Source: Nonomuraea jabiensis (GTDB lineage Bacteria > Actinomycetota > Actinomycetes > Streptosporangiales > Streptosporangiaceae). From it: 64,000 nucleotides of DNA. Where the stretch lies: NCBI RefSeq assembly GCF_014204795.1, contig NZ_JACHMB010000001.1, positions 2,418,001 to 2,482,000 on the forward strand, given 5' to 3'. Below are positions 38,043 through 46,232 of this stretch, one piece after another; positions within the stretch are counted from its first letter, which is position 1; every line of letters begins with the position of its first letter. The notes under the pieces were generated by a model. That model worked only from the letters and a program-made list of their open reading frames with translations, was not told where the DNA came from and searched no databases. A program made the translations under genes and the position numbers.

Positions 38043-39638
38043 TCACGTGGTCCTCATGGGACCCTCGACGGCCAGGCCGCCCGAAAGAATCTGTTCGCGG
38101 AGTTCGGCCTTGCGGACCTTGCCCGTGGCGGTGCGCGGCAGGGCCGAGGCGATGGCCAGGCGGGCGGGCAGATATCCCTCGGTCATGTTCCGGGCGCGCA
38201 GGAAGGCGTTCACCTCGTCGAGCGAGGGCGGGTTGCCGTCCGGGACGATGACAGCGCAGGCCGACTCGAGCCCTTCGGCGTCGACGATGCCGACGAGGGT
38301 GACCTCGGCGACGGCCGGGTGACCGAGCAGTTCGTCCTCCACCTCCGCGATCGGGATCATGAACCCCCAGCCGATGCGGTCCGCGACTCGAGACAGGAAC
38401 CGCAGCCGCCCCTGCTCGTCCTGCTGTACCACGTCGCCGGTGTCGTACCAGCCCTCATCGGCGGTACCGTCCCAGAGGGTCTCCCCCGTTCGTACGTCGA
38501 TCATTGAGCGGCACATGGCGGGCCCCTGAACGTGCAGGCAGCCGGCTCCACTGGCGTGCCGTTCGCGCAACTGAAGGCGGATGCCGGGAACGGGATGGCC
38601 CGCGCTGTTCTCCGCCCGCACAGCGGGGTCGGACGGCGAAGTCCAGGCGATCACTCCGCTTTCCGTCATGCCATAAAGGTTGGCCACGGCCGGGCAGAGC
38701 ACCGTACGGATCCCATCGGCGATCGGACCGGACAGCGCCGCTCCCCCGCTGACGATCTGTCGCAGACCGGACAGATCCCGGGGTCGTCGCCGCTGGGCCT
38801 GGAGCAAGGTGTTGAGGCGTGCCGGATTGGACGCCACGCAGGTGACACGATTGCGCGCGATCAGGTCGAGGCACCTGCCGGGGTCCGGCAGGGGAAGGAG
38901 CACTGTCGGGCGTCCGGTCACCAGCGGGGCCGCTACGTTGAAGGTCAGACTGAACGCGCTGGTCAACGGGATGAGGCAGGAGGTCGGGCCGTCTGCGGGC
39001 AGCAGTGCGGTCATGGAGCGCGCGGCGGCGTAGAGGCTGTTGGGCGTGTGCATCACGGCCTTGATCCGGCCCGTGGTGCCCGAGGTGAACAGCATCTGGC
39101 AGATGTCGTCCGGGCCCAGCCCGGGAACGTGGTCGAGAGACGACGATGAAGCGGTCTCCGCCTGGCTGAGCAGGCCTGCCATGGCGGCTACCGGGACCGT
39201 ACCGATCCTGCCTTCCGCCCGGTCGCCCGCCGCCACGAACAGCGCGGCCCCGATGCCGTCGAGAATCAGATCACGCTCACGAACCCCCGCCGTCATTCCC
39301 AGCGAGGCCACCACGGCTCCGATCCGGCCGCACGCCAACCAGAGGGCGACGTTCTGCCAGCTGTCAGGCAGCTGATAGGCCACCACGTCTCCCGGTCGCG
39401 TGCCACGTTCCCACAGCGCCGCCGCCAGCCGTTCGGTCTCCTCGGCCAGACGGCCGAAGCTGATCACCTGTGTTTCGCCACCGACGGCGTCGCCCTCCAG
39501 GTACGCGGGTGAGTCAGGGGCGTCACGTGCCAGCGCCCGCAGATCGTCGAGAAAGGTCTCACGGCGCCACCAGCCCTGCTCGTAATGGCTCAGCCGGCTC
39601 GTCGGCAGTTCCGGCAACGGCTCGGCCGTCAGGCTCAT
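38043..39638 (-). CDS. Adenylate-forming acyl/aryl-CoA ligase
   Basis: 531 residues. ANL motifs: P-loop LFTSGTTGRIKAVMHT, A5 LYGMTESG, A7 WYDTGDVV and the A10 Lys in PRTATGKVRKAEL. The enzyme should activate a carboxylic acid to an acyl-AMP and then a thioester. No carrier-protein gene is adjacent, so CoA is the likely acceptor. Next to a chorismate-lyase-like gene, a hydroxybenzoate-type substrate is a reasonable but unproven guess. Confidence 0.87.
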   Translation of the reverse strand: MSLTAEPLPELPTSRLSHYEQGWWRRETFLDDLRALARDAPDSPAYLEGDAVGGETQVISFGRLAEETERLAAALWERGTRPGDVVAYQLPDSWQNVALWLACGRIGAVVASLGMTAGVRERDLILDGIGAALFVAAGDRAEGRIGTVPVAAMAGLLSQAETASSSSLDHVPGLGPDDICQMLFTSGTTGRIKAVMHTPNSLYAAARSMTALLPADGPTSCLIPLTSAFSLTFNVAAPLVTGRPTVLLPLPDPGRCLDLIARNRVTCVASNPARLNTLLQAQRRRPRDLSGLRQIVSGGAALSGPIADGIRTVLCPAVANLYGMTESGVIAWTSPSDPAVRAENSAGHPVPGIRLQLRERHASGAGCLHVQGPAMCRSMIDVRTGETLWDGTADEGWYDTGDVVQQDEQGRLRFLSRVADRIGWGFMIPIAEVEDELLGHPAVAEVTLVGIVDAEGLESACAVIVPDGNPPSLDEVNAFLRARNMTEGYLPARLAIASALPRTATGKVRKAELREQILSGGLAVEGPMRTT

Positions 39639-39671
39639 GTGTCTCCCCCTTACGTGTCGCCCGCTTACGGT

Positions 39672-40289
39672 CTAAGAACCCGCAGAGCGCCGGAGATCGA
39701 GAAAGCTCTCACGCACCGCTGTCTCCGTCTTGAAGACGCCCTTCAGATGCAGGGTCGTCATCTTCGCGCCGACGGCCTTGGCACCACGGATGGTCATGCA
39801 CAAGTGCTCTCCGGTGACGCTGCAGGCGGAACCCAGGCTGTCGACGCGGGAGAACAGGCTGTCCGCGATCTGCTCACCCAGCCGCTCTTGGACCTGGGGT
39901 CTGGCCGCGTACCCCTGCGCCATCCGGGCGAGCTTGGACAGCCCGATGATCGGCGCTCCAGGGGCGGGCATGTACGCGACGGTCATGTGGCCGACGAAGG
40001 GCAACAGATGGTGCTCGCACAGCGAGATGAACGGCACGTCAGTGATCGCGATGATTCCCGGTTCGGACGCCTCTGGCGGGAAGTTGACCTCAAGGTGCTG
40101 TGCCGGATCTTCGTGCATGCCGTACGTGAGCTCGCGCAGCGCCGCTACCAGTCGCCCTGGTGTGCTGGCCATGCCCGGGTGATCGAGCGGGAAGCCCAGC
40201 GCTGTCATCATGCGGTGCGCATGGACGTAGGCGTCGTCGTCCAGGTGTTCCACCTCGGGGACGACCTCCAGGGTTTCCTTCATGACCAT
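39672..40289 (-). CDS. folE: GTP cyclohydrolase I
   Basis: 205 residues, the normal family length. It converts GTP to 7,8-dihydroneopterin triphosphate. Zinc ligands are in SLCEHHLLPFVG and GEHLCMTIRGA; substrate residues are in YMPAPGAPIIGLSKLARM. It overlaps no gene but begins 4 bases after the PTPS-like stop, showing co-translation. This is probably a dedicated second copy rather than the folate-operon FolE, since no other folate gene is present. Confidence 0.92.
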   Translation of the reverse strand: MVMKETLEVVPEVEHLDDDAYVHAHRMMTALGFPLDHPGMASTPGRLVAALRELTYGMHEDPAQHLEVNFPPEASEPGIIAITDVPFISLCEHHLLPFVGHMTVAYMPAPGAPIIGLSKLARMAQGYAARPQVQERLGEQIADSLFSRVDSLGSACSVTGEHLCMTIRGAKAVGAKMTTLHLKGVFKTETAVRESFLDLRRSAGS

Positions 40290-40292
40290 GGG

Positions 40293-40832
40293 TCATTCTC
40301 CGTTTTTCGAGGCCAGAGATGCGCGCCGCAGCGCGACGCCGCCGCTCGGCGGCCCGTCGGCGACTGGGCGGAACTCGGCGGAGTTGACGTGTGTCTCGAC
40401 GACCTTGACGTGGCTGATCGACGCGCCGACGGCGCACGGCAGATCGGCCAGGAGCGCTTGCGCGACCCTGCCGAGCATCACCGCCACCGCTTCCACCGTG
40501 GGATGCGGCAGGTCCTCCGTGTAACTGGTGGCCAGGTCAAGGTCGCGCTGCCCGAACAGAAAGACCTTGCACCCGTGGGCCGCGAGTAGTGGGGCGAGCG
40601 GGTCCTCGGCGCCCAGCATGGCGCCATGATCGAGCTGGTCGTCGATGAACGCGCGCAGCGCTCTCTTGAGCGCGCCGAATTCGACGACTGTCTGGTCATG
40701 GCTGAGCTCCGCAGCGCTCACCGTGATCTCGGCCCACCAGGAATGCCCGTGCAGGTTCATGCACTTGCCGCTCAGGTGCGGTAGCCGATGCGCCGTCTCA
40801 AAGTTGTGCCGGACGCAAATGTGGTGACTCAT
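40293..40832 (-). CDS. 6-pyruvoyl/6-carboxy-tetrahydropterin synthase homologue
   Basis: 179 residues. Zinc His ligands are in FETAHRLPHL and NLHGHSWW, with the catalytic Cys in GKCMNLHGH and the catalytic His in LDHGAMLG. The conserved Glu lies in VVETHVNSAEF. It would act on the FolE product, giving either a 6-carboxy (QueD-like) or a 6-pyruvoyl (PTPS-like) tetrahydropterin. It is longer than E. coli QueD (~120 residues) owing to a central insert (~75-110). No queC or queE lies nearby, so a preQ0 pathway is not supported locally. Confidence 0.85.
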   Translation of the reverse strand: MSHHICVRHNFETAHRLPHLSGKCMNLHGHSWWAEITVSAAELSHDQTVVEFGALKRALRAFIDDQLDHGAMLGAEDPLAPLLAAHGCKVFLFGQRDLDLATSYTEDLPHPTVEAVAVMLGRVAQALLADLPCAVGASISHVKVVETHVNSAEFRPVADGPPSGGVALRRASLASKNGE

Positions 40833-40869
40833 CCTCTGCCTCGCGCTCGCCAGGACGACTACTATTCGC

Positions 40870-40896
40870 TACATAACGTTACGTATCGTAATGCAA
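40870..40896 (-). promoter_or_regulatory. Promoter with TTACG-TAT-CGTAA operator upstream of pterin operon
   Basis: The perfect inverted repeat TTACG-TAT-CGTAA (40,879-40,891) lies 47 bases before the PTPS-like start. On the - strand a TTGCAT -35-like box and a TATGTA -10-like box flank it 15 bases apart, so a bound repressor would block polymerase. The site is AT-rich compared with its surroundings. TetR or GntR type cannot be told. Confidence 0.45.
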
Positions 40897-40926
40897 GCGT
40901 TGATGGGCATTTCGTCCCGGCCGAGG

Positions 40927-41562
40927 TCAAGACATGGCATGCACTGCATTCCCACAGCAGGGTGTCACGGAATCCGGCCAGCGGGCCGCCCTGATGGCGG
41001 CGGGGATGTGGGAGGGATTGAACCGCTCGCAGATGTAGATCAGTGCCCCTTGCCGATCATCCAAGGTGTAGGTCTTGCAGGCGCAAGACAGGCGTTCGGA
41101 TCCCGGCCAGCGGGCTCGGCCGGCGCGCAGGATACGCCGTCGCAGCGTCACCCCGGCGTTGGCGAGCGCGAAGCCGAGCGGAGTCTCGCGGTCCCCGATG
41201 GCCTGTCGCAGCGGGGCGTCGAGGTCCTCTCGCGCGACCACCAGGTTGTGCGAAAGGGTCTGGCCATCCGCCGCCGTCAGCTGCGAGCGCCGCAGCCGGC
41301 ACCGGTCTCGCGCAGTGAGGCGGAGTGCGCAGCGAATGGAGGCCGGCAGCCGTCCTGCGGCGACGTCCACCACAGGGTCCACCTGCGCGCGGATGACAGT
41401 TCGTGCCACGGCTTGCAGCAGCGGTGTCGTCATCCCCTCGCAGGCCAGCAGCATTCGGGTGGCCGCGGAGTCGAACTCGTTCACCTGCACATCCTGGCAA
41501 CCAGAGCTCAGATCGTACGAGAGCGCGATGCACGCCTCAGCCAATTGAGAGGAAGACACCAT
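40927..41562 (-). CDS. Chorismate-lyase (UbiC/DUF98)-like protein
   Basis: About 211 residues. The middle and end match the UbiC-like plan: RCRLRRSQLTAADGQTLS, then NLVVAREDLDAPLRQAI, then DRETPLGFALANAGVTLRRRIL, and a closing ICERFNPSHIP. UbiC-type enzymes turn chorismate into 4-hydroxybenzoate and pyruvate; the N-terminal ~50 residues are not conserved. The likeness is read by eye and moderate. It shares strand with the pterin operon downstream, but a promoter/operator lies between. GGGAG precedes ATG 41,562. Confidence 0.5.
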   Translation of the reverse strand: MVSSSQLAEACIALSYDLSSGCQDVQVNEFDSAATRMLLACEGMTTPLLQAVARTVIRAQVDPVVDVAAGRLPASIRCALRLTARDRCRLRRSQLTAADGQTLSHNLVVAREDLDAPLRQAIGDRETPLGFALANAGVTLRRRILRAGRARWPGSERLSCACKTYTLDDRQGALIYICERFNPSHIPAAIRAARWPDSVTPCCGNAVHAMS

Positions 41563-41683
41563 CACTCCCGACTACGTACAGTAACTACACAATTGCTCCA
41601 AGCTTACAGCGGTGCTGGATGCAGCAAGCTCATGCCCCCTCTTGCATCAGCCACGTGGAGGCGGGACCGGTGCGGCACCGGCT

Positions 41684-41885
41684 CTGCGCCTGCCGAAAAT
41701 TCCATCCATGCAGTTCAAGCGGCATGTGAGTACTCGTGGAGGACTCCGCCGAGCCGGTCTCGCCGGCGCACGGTCAAGCTCGTGATTCGCACTGGATCAA
41801 TGATCGGATCCGGGACGGGACGTCGCGGGGCAGCGGTGCCAGGAGGGCGGCGAGGAAGGCCCGGTCCTCCGGGGCGAACCTCACC
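41684..41885 (-). mobile_element. Internally deleted copy of the 29-kb DDE insertion sequence
   Basis: Bases 41,684-41,830 parallel 29,168-29,330, including the transposase C-terminus HEYSHAA and stop. Then the sequence jumps to a stretch (about 41,840-41,885) like 30,101-30,145, which codes the N-terminal part. About 0.8 kb of the element is missing. Divergence from the 29-kb copy shows they are not recent twins. Confidence 0.7.
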
Positions 41886-41982
41886 GGCCGATGCCGCGCG
41901 GGCCTCGCTGTCGTGGGGCTGCCCGGCGTTTCGGGCGCGGCCGGTCCTGATGCCCCCGGGTGTGGCCGGGGGCCGGAAGCGG

Positions 41983-42390
41983 TCAGTGGCGCTGGCGGAG
42001 TTCTTCGTTGATGCGCAGCGCCTCGGCGAGCTGATCTTCCAAGATGATGATGCGGCAGGCCGCTTCCAGCTGGGTGCCGGCGTCGACGAGTTCGCGGGCG
42101 CGGGCGGCCAGGCGCAGCTGGTAGCGGGAGAAGCGGCGGTGCCCGCCCTCGCTGCGTAGCGGCTCGATCAGCTTGGCGGCGCCGAGGCTGCGAAGGAACG
42201 CCGGGGTGACGCCGAGCATCTCGGCGGCCCGGCCCATGCTGTAGGCGGGATAGTCCTCGTCATCGAGCCGCTGCCCGAGACTGCCGGCCGCTTCGACCGC
42301 CTGGACCCGGTGATCGGCCGGGTGAGCGCCGGTGGGGCGGGGCTGCTCCTGCCTGGAGGCGGTGACCGTTGCCTGAGGTGTTTGATCCAT
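41983..42390 (-). CDS. MerR-family regulator (HspR-like)
   Basis: 135 residues. A ~45-residue disordered N-terminus precedes the MerR HTH YPAYSMGRAAEMLGVTPAF with EGGHRRFSRYQLRL, then a coiled-coil dimerisation helix. The lack of a cofactor-binding domain and the 'PAYSMGRAAEML' style resemble HspR-type heat-shock repressors. With Hsp20 and a second MerR-like gene 1.4 kb away, control of a stress regulon is likely. GGAAGG lies upstream of the ATG. Confidence 0.8.
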   Translation of the reverse strand: MDQTPQATVTASRQEQPRPTGAHPADHRVQAVEAAGSLGQRLDDEDYPAYSMGRAAEMLGVTPAFLRSLGAAKLIEPLRSEGGHRRFSRYQLRLAARARELVDAGTQLEAACRIIILEDQLAEALRINEELRQRH

Positions 42391-42412
42391 TCAACCTTCC
42401 GAACGCGGACAG

Positions 42413-42442
42413 GGGCCCCGGCGTCATGATGCGCCGGGGCCC
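42413..42442. other. Hairpin in the leader of the MerR gene
   Basis: GGGCCCCGGCG pairs with CGCCGGGGCCC, an 11-bp stem with an 8-base loop, 23 bases upstream of the MerR start on the - strand. It could be a leader structure, or a terminator of incoming + strand reading. Confidence 0.5.
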
Positions 42443-43263
42443 AGAGGTTAACACCATCGACCGGCCCTGCCTGCGTGCTGCAGGGGCGGTTCACTTATGC
42501 CGCACCAGCCGCCCGATGCGGGGGTGCGGGGATCGCGTAAGCGTGACCGTAGACCACCGTCCTGTTCGTGGAGCTGCGGTACCCGTGCGGCGACATGCGG
42601 CCGGCGACGGGCGATCCTGATGGCGTTCAACACTCCCTTCCAGTTATCCGTACCTCGGCGCCCCGACTGCTGGCGCCGACTTCCTGCAAGCGGCAGCGCG
42701 TCCACCGCCCCGGCCCTCTTGCTCAACCACACTGGCCGCGGCAGTCCGACCTTCTGCCCTCTACCTCGTTCTGTACTGCTGTCCACGTCCGTCCGGGCAG
42801 CCCCATCGTGGTGCTTGTGCTTGTGCTGCCCTCGTGGATCCGTCCCTTGTGATGTCAGGAACTCTAGCCGCCCACAGCGCGAATGTCTACCCTGGCGACT
42901 ACAGATTTTCTTTCGCTCTTGAGGTAAGAAGCCGCTGCCATGCCACCTGATCGATGTGAAAGCGGGCAGAGCCGGGGGTGAGGGGACGGCGATGGGCGAT
43001 CACGGCCAGGACCACGACCGGGCACGGCTCCTGGGCGGCCTCGATCTTCGTCAGCTTGATCGCGCCGGATTGACGATCCTTGATCCCCATGACCGATGGG
43101 TCTCCGATGGCCGGGGCCTGGCGCTCGCGCCAAGCCCTTCTTCTCGACCGGTCCATCCGAAGTACCTCAACGTTGTTCGGAAGCTTGCATTCATCCATGG
43201 GTGGAGTTAACATGCAAATCAAGTTGGAGGTTCTTCCCGGAGAGCTCGCGAAGGGAGCTGGAC
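42443..43263. other. Long interval without a supported gene
   Basis: About 820 bases between the MerR leader and Hsp20. No frame shows a recognised domain. The last 90 bases carry TTGCAT and ATGCAA arms 21 bases apart (about 43,183-43,216), a possible operator for hsp20. A - strand frame (42,899-43,222) contains KDRQSGAIKLTKIEAAQEP, which I do not accept as a gene. Confidence 0.4.
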
Positions 43264-43704
43264 ATGCTGCTCACATCTCTCGACCCGTTCATCCAGGAGT
43301 TCGAGCGCCAGTTCGACCAGCTGGCCCGCCGGACCTTCGGCACCGGCACCGGCACGGGCGCCCTCATGCCGATGGACGGCCTGCGCCGCGACGACGACGT
43401 GGTGCTGACGTTCGACCTGCCGGGCATCGACCCCGAGTCCATCGAGGTCACCGTCGACCGCGGAGTGCTGAGCGTCAGCGCTCGCCGCGAGGAGGAGATC
43501 CCCGAGGGCGAGCGGGTCTTCGTCCGCGAACGCCCCGTGGGCACCTTCACCCGCCGCGTCTACCTGTCGGAGTACCTCGACAGCGACAAGATCGACGCTG
43601 GGTACGCCAACGGCGTGCTGAAGGTCCGCATCCCCGTGCTCGAGCGGGCCAAGCCCCGCAAAGTCGAGATCCAGCAGGGCGACGTCAAGGCCATCCGGGC
43701 CTGA
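43264..43704 (+). CDS. Hsp20/alpha-crystallin small heat-shock protein
   Basis: 146 residues. The ATG is preceded by GGGAGCTGGAC. The alpha-crystallin domain runs ~40-135: DVVLTFDLPGIDPESIEVTV, then RGVLSVSARREEE and YANGVLKVRIPVLERAKPRK. The N-terminal arm MLLTSLDPFIQEFERQF is amphipathic. An ATP-independent holdase that forms oligomers in the cytoplasm. First of a likely three-gene stress unit with the MerR-like and general-stress genes. Confidence 0.92.
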   Translation: MLLTSLDPFIQEFERQFDQLARRTFGTGTGTGALMPMDGLRRDDDVVLTFDLPGIDPESIEVTVDRGVLSVSARREEEIPEGERVFVRERPVGTFTRRVYLSEYLDSDKIDAGYANGVLKVRIPVLERAKPRKVEIQQGDVKAIRA

Positions 43705-43769
43705 TACGCACGTCCATGGCAAGGGCGGGTGCCGACGGGCCCGCCCTTGCCATTCGAGAGGAGGTCCGG

Positions 43770-44060
43770 ATGGCCGGCATGCCGTTCGACGATGAGCACG
43801 CCCCGCTGTACTCCCTGGGTCAGGTCGCGGAGATGCTGCAGGTGCAGCAGGCCTTCCTGCGCCGGCTCGACCAGCACGACGTGGTCAGCCCGCACCGCTC
43901 CCCCGGCGGGCAGCGCCGCTACTCCCGCCACGACATCGGGCTGCTGCAGCACGTCACCACGATGACCGGCCAGGGAATGACACTCAACGCCATCCGCCGC
44001 ATCCTCGAACTGGAGCAGGAAGTCCGCGAACTGCGTGCGGCCCTGAAGCGACCCACCTAG
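43770..44060 (+). CDS. Small MerR-type (HspR-like) regulator
   Basis: 96 residues. GAGAGGAGG precedes the ATG. YSLGQVAEMLQVQQAFLRRL and SPGGQRRYSRHDIGLLQ form the MerR HTH; a short leucine-rich helix closes the protein. It starts 65 bases after hsp20 on the same strand. It is a likely autorepressor of the hsp20 operon, as HspR is for dnaK, and a paralogue of the 41,983-42,390 gene. Confidence 0.82.
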   Translation: MAGMPFDDEHAPLYSLGQVAEMLQVQQAFLRRLDQHDVVSPHRSPGGQRRYSRHDIGLLQHVTTMTGQGMTLNAIRRILELEQEVRELRAALKRPT

Positions 44061-44076
44061 GAAGGAGGCACCTGTC

Positions 44077-44559
44077 ATGATCGAGACCGCTCCGGCGATC
44101 GCATCCGCGGCCGCGGGCGGCGACCGACCGGTGGTCGGCTCATACGACACCCGCGAACAGGCCCGTGAGGCGGTCGCCTTCCTGGCCGACAATGGTATTC
44201 CGGCGCACCGAGTGGGCATCGTCGGGGAGAACCTGCGCCTGATGGAGAACGTTCTGGGCCGGATGACCACTCCCCGTGCGGCGGGCATGGGCGCTGCGCT
44301 TGGCGCCTGGTTCGGCCTGCCTTCCAGTTTGATGGTCCTACTCATCGCGGGCCCGTGGGCGGCGCTGCTGGCGGGGGTGGCCTTCGGCGCGCTGGTCGGC
44401 GCCGCCTTCGGCGTGACCGCGTACTGGACCGCGCGCGGCCGAGGCGACCTGTTGACCAATCGGTCACTGGTAGCCGCTCGCTACGCTGTCGTGGCCGACG
44501 TGGCCATCGCCGACGACGCGCGCAACCTCTTGATCAAGCACGGCTGGCGCACCGGCTGA
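44077..44559 (+). CDS. General stress protein 17M-domain membrane protein
   Basis: 160 residues. The GSP17M-like domain (VGSYDTREQAREAVAFLADN, IPAHRVGIVGENLRL) comes first. Two Gly/Ala-rich membrane helices follow (LMVLLIAGPWAALLAGVAFG and the next), and YAVVADVAIADDARNLL returns to the cytoplasm. GAAGGAGG precedes the ATG, 16 bases after the MerR gene. A long hairpin terminates the unit. Confidence 0.8.
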   Translation: MIETAPAIASAAAGGDRPVVGSYDTREQAREAVAFLADNGIPAHRVGIVGENLRLMENVLGRMTTPRAAGMGAALGAWFGLPSSLMVLLIAGPWAALLAGVAFGALVGAAFGVTAYWTARGRGDLLTNRSLVAARYAVVADVAIADDARNLLIKHGWRTG

Positions 44560-44618
44560 GCCGGCAGGCGCCTGCCTGCCGATGTCCGTGCCTCATCGGG
44601 CCCGGCGAGACATCGTAT

Positions 44619-44665
44619 GCGGGAACAGCCCCGGACGGGGTCGGCCGGTCCGGGGCTGTTCCCGC
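44619..44665 (+). terminator. 18-bp hairpin terminator of the stress operon
   Basis: GCGGGAACAGCCCCGGAC pairs perfectly with GTCCGGGGCTGTTCCCGC across an 11-base loop, about 60 bases past the stop of the general-stress gene. No T-run follows, as is usual in high-GC actinobacteria. Confidence 0.8.
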
Positions 44666-44766
44666 CGGCGTGCCGAATCTCCCACACCGTGGAGGCAGGT
44701 GGTGGCCCGTCTCCGGCGGTTTTTCCCGTTCACTGCTGGTCTGCGGATTCATCGCCAAGGCCGGCC

Positions 44767-45420
44767 TCGGCCACGCGGATTCTCGGCTTCTACCCTGACT
44801 GGTCCGACCGGGCCATTGCGCGTGTGACGGGGTTGGCCGCGGGGACGGTCGGTGCGATCCGGGAGCGTGCGACTGTCAGTTTTGATCAGCCGAACGGCCG
44901 GGTCGGTCATGATGGCAGGGTTCGACCGCTGAGCACGGCCGGCGGACGCAGGGAGGCGGTGCGGTTGCTCTCGGAGCGGCCGGATGCCTCACTGCGGGAG
45001 ATCGCCAGGGAGACGGGGATCTCCGTGGGGACGGCTCGTGATGTGCGCAGGAGACTGGCGGAGGGACGAGACCCGGTGCCGGTGAGCCAGCGTGACAGGG
45101 AGCCGCGTGGGGATGAGGCTCGCCCGCCGGGGCGGCGTGGTGGTGGGGTTGAGCGTCGTTCGGCGGGCAGGTCGCCGGAGGCGGTGCTGGAACGGTTGTT
45201 CCGGGATCCGTCGTTGCGGTCCAGTGAAACGGGGCGTGCGCTGCTGCGCTGGCTCACGATGCACGTCAAAGAGGTCGACAAGGGAAAGGATCTGGTCGAT
45301 CTCCTGCCGCCGCACAGCACGATCCTTCTCGCGGAGACCGCTCGGGGGCTCGCACAGAGATGGGACCGCTTCGCCGAGGAACTGGAGCGTCGCCTCGGCG
45401 AAACTTCGGAGAGCGCATAA
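44767..45420 (+). pseudogene. StrR/ParB-like regulator lacking its N-terminal domain
   Basis: The surviving ~217 residues begin ATRILGFYPDWSDRAIARVT, the middle of a ParB/StrR-type protein. They continue with the conserved RVGHDGRVRPL, EAVRLLSERPDASLREIARE and TGISVGTARDVRRRLAEG. The family's N-terminal ParB-like domain (~100 residues) is absent: upstream sequence shows no match. A frame open from 44,617 adds unrelated residues. StrR-type proteins are pathway activators of antibiotic clusters, so this may be the relic of one. Confidence 0.65.
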
Positions 45421-45609
45421 GCGAACGCGTTCCCATCAGGCGCGATGGGCGGTGCCTCGCCGGAGGTCGCCGGTGACCTCATGAACCGCGCGCAGACGGC
45501 GTTCATGACCTGTATGCACATCACCGCGATCCTCATGGCCGTCGTCGCCGTCCTCGTTCTGAGGATGCTCCGGCACATCGGCCCGGCCGGTACGGAGGGG
45601 CCCACGGGG
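45421..45609 (+). pseudogene. MFS drug-exporter C-terminal remnant
   Basis: The frame reads GGASPEVAGDLMNRAQTAF, MTCMHITAILMAVVAVLV and LRMLRHIGPAGTEG. This is the last helix and tail of a DHA2-type MFS exporter. The remaining ~450 residues are missing. A PadR gene immediately downstream is the normal neighbour of such exporters. Confidence 0.65.
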
Positions 45610-45629
45610 GGCGTACCCTTGCTTCGTAA

Positions 45630-45651
45630 GACTACTCTCGCGAAACTAGTC
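45630..45651. promoter_or_regulatory. Possible operator of PadR gene
   Basis: GACTA and TAGTC arms are separated by 12 bases and end two bases before the PadR start codon. PadR proteins usually bind such dyads in their own promoter. The short distance suggests a leaderless message. Confidence 0.35.
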
Positions 45652-45653
45652 GC

Positions 45654-46232
45654 GTGTCATCGATCCGCATCTTCATCCTCAGCGCGTTGTCCGAACGCGG
45701 CCCCATGCACGGTCACCACCTACGCCTCCTGTCCGAGGAGGAGCACCTCGACCTGTGGACCGACATCACCACCGGCGGGCTCTACGGCGCCATCAAGCGC
45801 CTGGCCGCCGAAGGGCTGATCGAGGAGGTGCGTACGGAGAAGGTGGGCGCCTACCCGACGCGCAAGGTCTGGCGCATCACCGAAGCCGGCTCCAAGACGC
45901 TGTCGTCGCTCAAGATCAGCGCCCTGCGGGAGATCGTCATGCGGCCCGACCCGTTCGACCTCGCCATCACCCGGCTGGACCCGGACCGGCTCGATGACCT
46001 GGAATCCGTCATCGCGGCCCGCCTCGCCTCGCTGGAGGCGATGCTCACCGACTACGAGGCGCACATGCGCACGGTCGCCCGCTATCTGTCCCTGGCCGAG
46101 TCCCTCGCCATGCGGCACCACGTCGTGCGGCTGGAGGCGGAGATCGCCTGGCACCGGGAGCTCGTGGCGCAGCTGCCTCAGCTGATCCTCGACGAGAAGA
46201 CCCGGAGGACCTCGCGTGACCCAGCGACGTGA
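45654..46232 (+). CDS. PadR-family transcriptional regulator
   Basis: 192 residues from GTG 45,654. PadR winged helix: SSIRIFILSALSERGPMHGH, TGGLYGAIKRLAAEGLIEEV and RKVWRITEAGSKTL. A C-terminal helical dimerisation domain carries LMLTDYEAHMRTVARYL-type repeats. It would have repressed the MFS exporter that now survives only as a C-terminal fragment just upstream. Confidence 0.88.
   Translation: MSSIRIFILSALSERGPMHGHHLRLLSEEEHLDLWTDITTGGLYGAIKRLAAEGLIEEVRTEKVGAYPTRKVWRITEAGSKTLSSLKISALREIVMRPDPFDLAITRLDPDRLDDLESVIAARLASLEAMLTDYEAHMRTVARYLSLAESLAMRHHVVRLEAEIAWHRELVAQLPQLILDEKTRRTSRDPAT

Noticed and set aside
35749..41562. preQ0 / 7-deazapurine gene cluster
   Set aside because: FolE and a QueD-type protein are present, but QueE, QueC and QueF/ToyB-type genes are missing from the whole window.
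40891..42159. 422-codon + strand frame across the chorismate-lyase-like gene and IS remnant
   Set aside because: It crosses a promoter region and an IS remnant and has no coherent domain. The - strand readings explain the same DNA.
42899..43222. 107-codon - strand frame upstream of hsp20
   Set aside because: No ribosome site, no recognised motif, and it covers the likely hsp20 promoter. Left as unassigned.
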